Of a stretch of DNA of 11,879 nt, positions 6,825-11,879 are shown piece after piece. The first letter of the stretch is position 1. Each line of letters opens with the position of its first letter. This DNA is from Planctomycetota bacterium (lineage in GTDB: Bacteria > Planctomycetota > GCA-002687715 > DRQF01), in NCBI GenBank assembly GCA_024275615.1, contig JAJRYU010000134.1, forward strand, positions 1 through 11,879, given 5' to 3'. Below the pieces are notes generated by a model that was not told the DNA's origin, did no database searches, and saw nothing but the letters and a program-made list of their open reading frames with translations. Position numbers and translations under genes: made by a program.

Positions 6825-8368
6825 TGCACTCTGTTGACATGCTGATAGTCTCTGGTTACCTCCTACTCGTGGCCATCATCGGTTTTCGAGTTGGTCGAAA
6901 TCAAAAGTCGACAGAAGACTATTTTCTTGGGTCTCGCCGCATCGCATGGTGGTTGGCTGGGCTCTCGCTGATCGCCACAGAGACCAGCGCTTTGACATTC
7001 ATCAGTGCGCCAACGCAGTCCTTGCGCGGCGATTGGAGATATCTTCAATTCGCCATCGGTGCTATTCTAGGCAAGCTCATTGTGGCAAAGCTTCTCATAC
7101 CGGCCTACTACAAGGCCCAAGTATTCACCGTCTATGGCTACTTAGAAGAACGCTTTGGCCCGGTTTCCAAAACCTTGGCTGCCGTCTTGTTTTTCGTCGG
7201 CAGATCTCTTGGCAGTGGCGTTCGCCTCTACGGCGCAGCTATCGCCTTGGCGGTTGTGCTTGGCTTGGACTTTAGAGCCGCCATTGCCTTGATCGCTTGT
7301 CTGGCTTTTGCTTACACGATTGTCGGGGGAATCCGCTCGGTGATTTACACAGATGCTCTTCAAGGTGTCTTGTTGTTTGGTGGTGGCATAGCGGCTCTCA
7401 TCGCTCTCATTGTCGGCGCCGATGTCGATCTTTCCACCATGGTTTCTGATCTTTTCTCAGCGCAAACTGCTAGCGGCGCAAGCAAACTCCGCGTCTTCGA
7501 TTTCGAATTTGATTGGTCAGATGCTCTTGGTTTTTGGCCGGGAGTTATTGGCACCATGTTTCTTACCACAGCGATGATGGGCACGGACCAAGACATGATG
7601 CAAAGGGCTCTTACATGTAAGAACTCTCGCGAGGGAAGTCGTAGCTTTTTCCTCTCAGCCGCTTTGAGCATTCCTGTCGTCGTTCTCTTTTTAAGTGTCG
7701 GGTCGGCACTGTGGTATCGAGTGGGTGGAGATGTCGGTGCTGCCAAGCTCGCTGGTGAGATTGCCTCTGCTGCCGGCGAGGCGGATCCAGGCAAAGGATA
7801 CGACTACATCTTTCCCTGGTTTGTTTTGAACAATCTCCCGGTTGGCGTTAAGGGGATTATCGTCGCTGGTATCTTTGCCGCTGCGATGTCAAGTTTGGAT
7901 TCGGCAATCTCGGCCTTGTCATCAACGGCGGTGAAGTCGATTTGGCAGCCTTTTGTTGAGCCCAATGCTAGCGACGAACGCTACCTCAAAGTTGGTCGCT
8001 TCTTCTCGCTCGGTTTTGGTGTGCTTCTGAGTGGTATCGCTTGGGTGGTATACAAGAGTACATCTTCGGGAAGCGAATCTGAAGGATTCGGAGTCTTGCG
8101 CCTCGGGCTCGATGTGCTGACGTGGATTTTCCCGGCTCTCCTCGGCGTTTTTCTTTGCGGTGTACTCACCCGCCGGGGATCAGATCGTGGCAACGTTTGC
8201 GCCATAGTTTTGACGATTGGAGGGATCTTGATGTCTCGTTTTAGTCGCGAGCTATTCGGACTTGAGCAGCCGCCTTTTGCATGGACTTGGAATGCCGTGT
8301 TTGGCACGGTTCTGGCTTTTCTGGTTGCGACGAGTTTCCCAGCGCCCAGAAAAAGAACCGAACCATGA
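6821..8368 (+). CDS. Sodium:solute symporter (SSS family)
   Basis: This 515-residue inner-membrane protein has about 13 hydrophobic segments, the normal size for the SSS (SGLT/PutP) family, which couples solute uptake to a sodium gradient. Visible features are an extracytoplasmic N-terminus leading into TM1 (LIVSGYLLLVAIIGF), the family stretch TEDYFLGSRRIAWW (31-44), GLSLIATETSALTF (47-60, TM2), VGGIRSVIYTDALQG (168-182, the family signature region) and GTDQDMMQRALTCKNSREG (254-272). AAAMSSLDSAISALSS (353-368) is the TM8-like helix whose paired Ser residues (357-358) correspond to the Na2 site in vSGLT. The ATG at 6821 overlaps the preceding stop (ATGA), and a second ATG follows at 6824. The substrate cannot be read from sequence. 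The neighbours suggest either an amino acid (reductase side) or a cell-wall amino sugar (NagZ side). Confidence 0.93.
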   Translation: MMHSVDMLIVSGYLLLVAIIGFRVGRNQKSTEDYFLGSRRIAWWLAGLSLIATETSALTFISAPTQSLRGDWRYLQFAIGAILGKLIVAKLLIPAYYKAQVFTVYGYLEERFGPVSKTLAAVLFFVGRSLGSGVRLYGAAIALAVVLGLDFRAAIALIACLAFAYTIVGGIRSVIYTDALQGVLLFGGGIAALIALIVGADVDLSTMVSDLFSAQTASGASKLRVFDFEFDWSDALGFWPGVIGTMFLTTAMMGTDQDMMQRALTCKNSREGSRSFFLSAALSIPVVVLFLSVGSALWYRVGGDVGAAKLAGEIASAAGEADPGKGYDYIFPWFVLNNLPVGVKGIIVAGIFAAAMSSLDSAISALSSTAVKSIWQPFVEPNASDERYLKVGRFFSLGFGVLLSGIAWVVYKSTSSGSESEGFGVLRLGLDVLTWIFPALLGVFLCGVLTRRGSDRGNVCAIVLTIGGILMSRFSRELFGLEQPPFAWTWNAVFGTVLAFLVATSFPAPRKRTEP

Positions 8369-9771
8369 CCTCGCTGACAGGCGGTGCTCGGTTGATGATT
8401 GGTTTCGGCGGCCTCGTTGTTGACAGAGAATTCAAACGTGTCTTGCGCACATCCGGCGCTCGTAGCGTTGTGCTTTTTTCTCGCAATCTAGTCGACGCAG
8501 ATCAGTGCTTGGTTTTAACTCAAGAGATTCGCGCTCTGGTCGATTGGCCCTTAGTAATTGCGATTGATCAAGAGGGTGGCTCTGTCGTGCGGCTGGAGCG
8601 AGGTGTGACTGTTTTTCCGGGTGCGATGACTCTTGGAGTCGTGGGCGATCTGGAGCTTGCAAGAACTGTGGGCCAAACCACTGGCGAGCAAATGGCTGCT
8701 TGCGGGATCGACCTCGTTTTGGCTCCTGTTGTCGACCTTCACGTTGAAGAACAGAATCCGATCGTTGGCTTTCGGAGTTTCGGCGGCAATCGCTGGGACG
8801 TGGCGGCGATGGCTCTGGCCTTCATTGAGGGCTTGGAGGCGGGGGGATGTTCATCTTGTCTCAAGCATTTTCCGGGATTGGGCGGAGCCGTTGTTGATCC
8901 TCATGTCGGTCTGCCGGTGATAGAGGGGGACCGTGATTCCCTCATGAACCCACATATGGCTGTCTTTCAAGATGTCTTTGCTAAGAAGCGAGGTGCGGCC
9001 CTGGCGGTCATGACGACTCACGTGATCTTGCCAGCATTCGATCCAACTCAAATGGCAACCGTATCCAGACTCATAACCCATGATGTTCTTCGTCAAACAC
9101 TCGGATTCTCAGGTTGTGTTGTGACGGATGACTTGGAAATGGGAGGAGCCAATCCTCTGGGGTCAATGGGAGAAGCTGCGACAGCCGCAGCCTCGGCCGG
9201 ACACGATCTTATTGTCATCTGCCACGACCACGCCTTGCAGCTAGAAGCAGCGCGAGCATTGGAGTTTGCGCTGGAAGAAGGAAAATTGGACAGAGTTGAA
9301 CACCAGGGGGCGATGGATCGCATTAATGCTCTTCATCGGCGAGTCGAATCCTATCCGAAGAGAATCGATCTTGAAGCCGGGAACGCACTCGCGGTCCATG
9401 TGGCGGCGCGGGCAGTCCGTTGGCTAAGAGATCCCCATGACTTGCAATCAAAAATAGAGAATACCCTGTATCATGTTTGTGGCAACATCGTCCAGGAGCC
9501 AGCTCGCGATTTCCAATCGTTGTTGACAGCGTCACCCAAGGCTGGTGAACGGGCTCGCGTATTCCTCGCTCATGATCTAGTTGGCGATGCGGAAGAAACG
9601 TCGGTGCTGGCGAAAGAGGCCGAAAAAGGGCGAAATGATCTGTTGGTGATTCTCTTGCGTTCGCCAATGGACTTGGCGATCGTCCCAGACGGTGTGGCTG
9701 TTATCACCGCCTTTGGCAAGAAACCCTGCCATCTACAAGCTCTGGCGGATCACTTGTCAGGTCGGACCTAA
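8365..9771 (+). CDS. nagZ: Beta-N-acetylhexosaminidase, GH3 family (NagZ)
   Basis: NagZ removes N-acetylglucosamine from muropeptides during peptidoglycan recycling. This 468-residue protein has a GH3 TIM-barrel (about 1-350): AIDQEGGSVVRL (66-77), FRSFGGN (136-142), KHFPGLGG (167-174), the NagZ Asp-His acid/base dyad in DPH (Asp178, His180) and the nucleophile motif VVTDDLEMGG (Asp255). No signal peptide is visible, so it is probably cytoplasmic. Residues about 375-468 form an extra C-terminal domain containing LLRSPMDLAIVPDGVAVITAFG, resembling the shortened second domain of two-domain GH3 enzymes such as Bacillus NagZ rather than the short single-domain E. coli type. PGL replaces the near-universal PGH after KHF. 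The ATG at 8365 overlaps the symporter stop by four bases, which rules out the upstream ATG at 8281 as the likely start. It is the last gene of the operon. Confidence 0.93.
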   Translation: MTSLTGGARLMIGFGGLVVDREFKRVLRTSGARSVVLFSRNLVDADQCLVLTQEIRALVDWPLVIAIDQEGGSVVRLERGVTVFPGAMTLGVVGDLELARTVGQTTGEQMAACGIDLVLAPVVDLHVEEQNPIVGFRSFGGNRWDVAAMALAFIEGLEAGGCSSCLKHFPGLGGAVVDPHVGLPVIEGDRDSLMNPHMAVFQDVFAKKRGAALAVMTTHVILPAFDPTQMATVSRLITHDVLRQTLGFSGCVVTDDLEMGGANPLGSMGEAATAAASAGHDLIVICHDHALQLEAARALEFALEEGKLDRVEHQGAMDRINALHRRVESYPKRIDLEAGNALAVHVAARAVRWLRDPHDLQSKIENTLYHVCGNIVQEPARDFQSLLTASPKAGERARVFLAHDLVGDAEETSVLAKEAEKGRNDLLVILLRSPMDLAIVPDGVAVITAFGKKPCHLQALADHLSGRT

Positions 9772-9821
9772 ACCGCATTGTTCACGACCACGCTGATAGT
9801 CAAATGTGAACGTGGAATGTT

Positions 9822-10397
9822 CTATGTGTGCATCCTAACCATGGCGGGGGCATCGCGGATGATTTCAGCTTCTCGGAGCGCGATCTCCTTCAGTCGTTCG
9901 CGAACGATGGCCTCATCCATGATTTGGCTGGCCAAGCCGACATAAATGCCGTGGTGTCTTGCTTCGCTGGCCAAAAGACTGCGATACAGCTGAGCAAGGG
10001 TTTCATCGTCGAGATGGTCGGCGAGGAGCTGCATGCGCTCGCAGGAACGGGCTTCGATCAACGCGCAACACAAAAGAGTGTCAATGAGACGATTGGGCTC
10101 GCTGGTGCGGACGCAGCTCATGAGCTGGCCAGCATAGGGGCTGGGTTTCTGCTTGGTATACGGGATTTCCCGGTCGTCGAGCAGCTTGATGACGATCTCA
10201 AAATGACAGAGTTCTTCCCTGGCCAGTTCAGATAGGGGTTGAAGCATGTGATTTTGTTCGGGATAGCGGAAAATCAAACTCAGGGCCGTCGAGGCAGCTT
10301 TTTTTTCACAGTGGGCATGATCGAGGAGGATCTCGTCCATGCCAGAAAGGGCTCGGTTGAGCCAATCACTGGAACTCTCTGATTCTAAATTCAACAC
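9822..10397 (-). CDS. miaE: tRNA-(2-methylthio-N6-isopentenyladenosine-37) hydroxylase MiaE
   Basis: MiaE is a non-haem diiron monooxygenase that hydroxylates ms2i6A at tRNA position 37 to ms2io6A, after MiaA and MiaB have acted. The 191 residues form a ferritin-like helical bundle with all expected ligands: Glu31 in LLDHAHCEKKAAS, Glu62 and His65 in AREELCHFE, Glu115 in LIEARSCER, and Glu145 and His148 in SEARHHGIY. The block DHAHCEKKAASTALSLIFRY (26-45) is highly characteristic of MiaE. The length matches the shorter proteobacterial forms. The start is a GTG at 10397 with GAGG (10405-10408, minus strand) seven bases upstream. The gene converges on nagZ with 50 bases between stops and diverges from the aminotransferase. 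Hydroxylation depends on oxygen, so the host probably meets aerobic conditions. Confidence 0.95.
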   Translation of the reverse strand: MLNLESESSSDWLNRALSGMDEILLDHAHCEKKAASTALSLIFRYPEQNHMLQPLSELAREELCHFEIVIKLLDDREIPYTKQKPSPYAGQLMSCVRTSEPNRLIDTLLCCALIEARSCERMQLLADHLDDETLAQLYRSLLASEARHHGIYVGLASQIMDEAIVRERLKEIALREAEIIRDAPAMVRMHT

Positions 10398-10404
10398 GGG
10401 GTAT

Positions 10405-10408
10405 CCTC
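10405..10408 (-). promoter_or_regulatory. Shine-Dalgarno for miaE
   Basis: GAGG on the minus strand, seven bases before the GTG start at 10397. It supports the GTG as the true start rather than a downstream codon. Confidence 0.65.
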
Positions 10409-10459
10409 GACGTATTTCTTCAATTCCTGGTGTCGTGAATTGTCAGGACCGTTGTTGAT

Positions 10460-10493
10460 AGCCCAGATCGCCGCAAAAACCAAGATCTGGGCT
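10460..10493. promoter_or_regulatory. Perfect 10-bp inverted repeat in the miaE/aminotransferase divergent spacer
   Basis: AGCCCAGATC (10460-10469) is exactly complementary to GATCTGGGCT (10484-10493), with a 14-base loop that includes an AAAAA run. No T-run follows on either strand, so it does not look like an intrinsic terminator. It sits 99 bases upstream of the aminotransferase ATG and 63 bases upstream of the miaE GTG. It could be an operator for a dimeric regulator or a leader hairpin for either gene. A shorter inverted repeat, CAATTC/GAATTG (10421-10426 and 10437-10442), lies on its miaE side. The 194-base spacer must hold both promoters, but I see no convincing -35/-10 pair on either strand. 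Confidence 0.45.
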
Positions 10494-10580
10494 CTTGCTT
10501 GGTAGTGGGCGAATGCTCGAAAGTACGCGCACGAAATATCTGCGAAAGAAGCGACTTTTTCATAGAGTCTTGGACCCCAC

Positions 10581-10585
10581 GGAGA
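10581..10585 (+). promoter_or_regulatory. Shine-Dalgarno that sets the aminotransferase start
   Basis: GGAGA lies seven bases (counted from GGAG) before the ATG at 10592. The frame stays open upstream to a TTG at 10499, but the family N-terminus begins at the ATG, so the extension is non-coding. Confidence 0.75.
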
Positions 10586-10591
10586 CTCATC

Positions 10592-11749
10592 ATGATTGCA
10601 AAACGGCTACAATCGTTCGGCACGACTATCTTTAGTGAAATGACGCGACTCGCTTTGCTGCATGAGGCGATCAACCTTGCCCAGGGTTTTCCCGATTTCG
10701 AAGGACCCAAAGAGCTAAGGGAAGCCGCAGTTGATGCCCTAAGAGGAGGAGACAATCAATATGCCAGATCCATGGGGCACCCGGATCTTGTCCATGCCAT
10801 CGCGCAGCACCAAAGTCATCACTTCCAGCTCGACTGGAACCCCATGGAGGAGGTGGTCGTTTTTTCTGGCGCCACCGAAGCCATTGCATCGTCAATTCTC
10901 GGGCTTCTTAACCCCGACGACGAGGTCATTGTATTTGAACCCTACTACGACAGCTATTGTGCCTGCCTCAAGATGGCCGGGGTGAAGGCACGATTCGCCA
11001 CGCTCAAGTTTCCTGATTTCGCTGTTGATTTTGATGCTCTCGAGGCGCTCGTAAACAAGAAGACTCGCATGTTACTTCTCAACTCGCCACACAATCCTAC
11101 AGGAAAGGTGTTCGGCGGCGAAGAGTTAGAAAAACTCGCTGAGTTTTGTGTGCGCCACGATCTTTTTGTCCTTGCTGATGAGGTCTATGAGCATCTTTGG
11201 TTTTCAGGTCACAAGCACAGGCCAATCGCTTCTCTACCAAATATGAAAGACCGTACCCTGAGTATATCAAGTGCCGGGAAGACGTGGTCGTATACGGGTT
11301 GGAAAATTGGTTGGGCCACGGGTCCAAGACACTTGATTGAGGGAGCTCAATCTGCTCACCAGTTTTTGACTTTCTCAACGTCAACTCCATTGCAGCTTGC
11401 TGTGGCTCGCGCGCTTACCGAAATCGACGGATCCTATTTCCAGAATTTGCGCCAAGACTATGACGATAAGAGGCGCTTTCTCACCGAAGTGCTTGAGGAT
11501 GTTGGGCTTGTTGTGGCTCCTTGCCAAGGGACCTATTTCCTTCTGGCGAGCTTCGCAGATATTTATGACGGTGACGATCTCAGTTTCGCCAAGAAACTGG
11601 TTGAAGAGGCCAAGGTGGCCACCATACCTCCCAGTGTTTTTTACAGCAGCTGCCCCGAGGAAGGGCGAAGACTCGTGCGTTTTGCGTTCTGCAAGGAAGA
11701 AAAAACGCTCGAGGAAGCAGCCGTGCGTCTAAGGAAATTCAAATCATGA
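10592..11749 (+). CDS. PLP aminotransferase, glutamine transaminase K/KAT or YbdL type
   Basis: This 385-residue cytoplasmic class-I fold-type-I aminotransferase opens with INLAQGFPDFEGP (27-39), the signature of the kynurenine aminotransferase/glutamine transaminase K/methionine aminotransferase group. Other family residues are QYARSMGHPDL (56-66), GATEAI (93-98, phosphate site), EPYYDSY (116-122), NSPHNPTG (164-171, Asn168), ADEVYEHL (195-202) and SSAGKTWSYTGWKIGW (226-241), with the Schiff-base Lys at 230. The C-terminal RRLVRFAF supplies the carboxylate-binding Arg. The group transaminates methionine-derived or aromatic 2-oxo acids with glutamine or methionine as amino donor; exact specificity is not readable. 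The stop overlaps the following amidase ATG by four bases. That partner removes the alpha-ketoglutaramate formed from glutamine and so points to a glutamine-using enzyme. Confidence 0.9.
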   Translation: MIAKRLQSFGTTIFSEMTRLALLHEAINLAQGFPDFEGPKELREAAVDALRGGDNQYARSMGHPDLVHAIAQHQSHHFQLDWNPMEEVVVFSGATEAIASSILGLLNPDDEVIVFEPYYDSYCACLKMAGVKARFATLKFPDFAVDFDALEALVNKKTRMLLLNSPHNPTGKVFGGEELEKLAEFCVRHDLFVLADEVYEHLWFSGHKHRPIASLPNMKDRTLSISSAGKTWSYTGWKIGWATGPRHLIEGAQSAHQFLTFSTSTPLQLAVARALTEIDGSYFQNLRQDYDDKRRFLTEVLEDVGLVVAPCQGTYFLLASFADIYDGDDLSFAKKLVEEAKVATIPPSVFYSSCPEEGRRLVRFAFCKEEKTLEEAAVRLRKFKS

Positions 11750-11879
11750 AAATCGCGGGCTTGCAGTTCGACATCGCATGGGAAAACCCCAGGAAGAACT
11801 TCGACCGAATCCAAAACTTCGCCAAGACCGCTGCGAACGAGGGAGTCGAGCTCTTGGTCCTGCCCGAGATGTTCGCCAC
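11746..11879 (+). CDS. Nitrilase-family amidase (omega-amidase/YafV-like), 3' end beyond the window
   Basis: Only the first 44 codons are present. MKIAGLQFDIAWENPRKNFD is the standard opening of the carbon-nitrogen hydrolase superfamily (first strand, then a helix). LLVLPEMFA (36-44) contains the Glu of the Glu-Lys-Cys triad, at residue 41. Among the branches, the D(I/L)xWE(N/D)PxxNF stretch and the short N-terminus resemble omega-amidase/YafV proteins, which hydrolyse alpha-ketoglutaramate or alpha-ketosuccinamate. The ATGA overlap with a glutamine-transaminase-K-like gene supports that reading. The Lys and Cys of the triad lie outside the window, so the catalytic set and exact subfamily remain unconfirmed. 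Confidence 0.85.
   Translation, partial: MKIAGLQFDIAWENPRKNFDRIQNFAKTAANEGVELLVLPEMFA

Noticed and set aside
8281..8364. Upstream ATG giving NagZ a 28-residue extension
   Set aside because: The extension is out-of-frame symporter coding sequence, has no signal-peptide character, and the ATGA overlap at 8365 is the pattern used by neighbouring genes.
9780..9815. Possible terminator between nagZ and miaE
   Set aside because: GTTCAC (9780-9785) pairs with GTGAAC (9806-9811), but the loop is 20 bases, the stem is only six base pairs and no T-run follows on either strand. An alternative CCACG/CGTGG pairing is equally weak.
9828..10235. 135-codon plus-strand ORF
   Set aside because: It lies wholly inside miaE on the opposite strand, and MiaE has a full set of diiron ligands.
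10499..10591. TTG start adding 31 residues to the aminotransferase
   Set aside because: The family N-terminus and a good Shine-Dalgarno both mark the ATG at 10592, and the extension would run through part of the inverted-repeat spacer.
1..11879. Mobile element, prophage, defence system, CRISPR or tRNA
   Set aside because: No transposase, integrase, terminal inverted repeats, regular spacer repeats or tRNA-like cloverleaf was seen, and the coding sequence style looks even across the window.

Overview
The window is an ordinary-looking bacterial chromosomal segment of moderate GC (roughly half, judged by eye). It is densely packed, and most adjacent same-strand genes touch or overlap by the four bases ATGA. 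I see no tRNA, rRNA, CRISPR array, transposase, integrase or phage gene. The mix of genes suggests a Gram-negative bacterium: a membrane-anchored sulfatase-fold protein with a HEAT-like tail, a eukaryote-like lysine-ketoglutarate reductase, a MiaE tRNA hydroxylase, a cytoplasmic-type NagZ and a tiny flagellar-rod-like protein. My low-confidence guess is one of the former Deltaproteobacteria (Myxococcota, Bdellovibrionota or a relative). Nothing in the sequence settles this.

Region 1 (1-5226, + strand) runs thymidine kinase (5' end cut by the window) > thiD > a small membrane protein with a possible NTF2-like domain > a 1099-residue multi-pass membrane protein. The last has a sulfatase/phosphotransferase-fold domain, alpha-helical repeats and a beta-rich tail. 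The first three genes overlap or nearly touch; the large gene follows after 77 bases. The first two genes belong to nucleotide salvage and thiamine synthesis, so the cluster is not one pathway. The small membrane protein and the large enzyme may belong together at the envelope.

Region 2 (5244-5447, - strand) is a 67-codon gene. Its ends resemble the two conserved helices of flagellar rod/hook proteins with the middle missing. It converges on the sulfatase-like gene and diverges from region 3.

Region 3 (5529-9771, + strand) is a tight three-gene operon with ATGA overlaps at both junctions: a monofunctional lysine-ketoglutarate reductase-like protein, a sodium:solute symporter, and NagZ. The saccharopine dehydrogenase partner is not in the window. 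Why amino-acid catabolism and cell-wall recycling should be coupled is unclear, and the substrate of the transporter is the key unknown.

Region 4 (9822-10397, - strand) is miaE, the tRNA ms2io6A hydroxylase. It converges on nagZ and diverges from region 5 across a 194-base spacer that holds a perfect 10-base-pair hairpin.

Region 5 (10592 to the end, + strand) is a glutamine-transaminase-K/YbdL-type aminotransferase, translationally coupled to the start of a nitrilase-family amidase. This is the classic transaminase plus omega-amidase pair: the transaminase uses glutamine as amino donor and the amidase hydrolyses the resulting alpha-ketoglutaramate.
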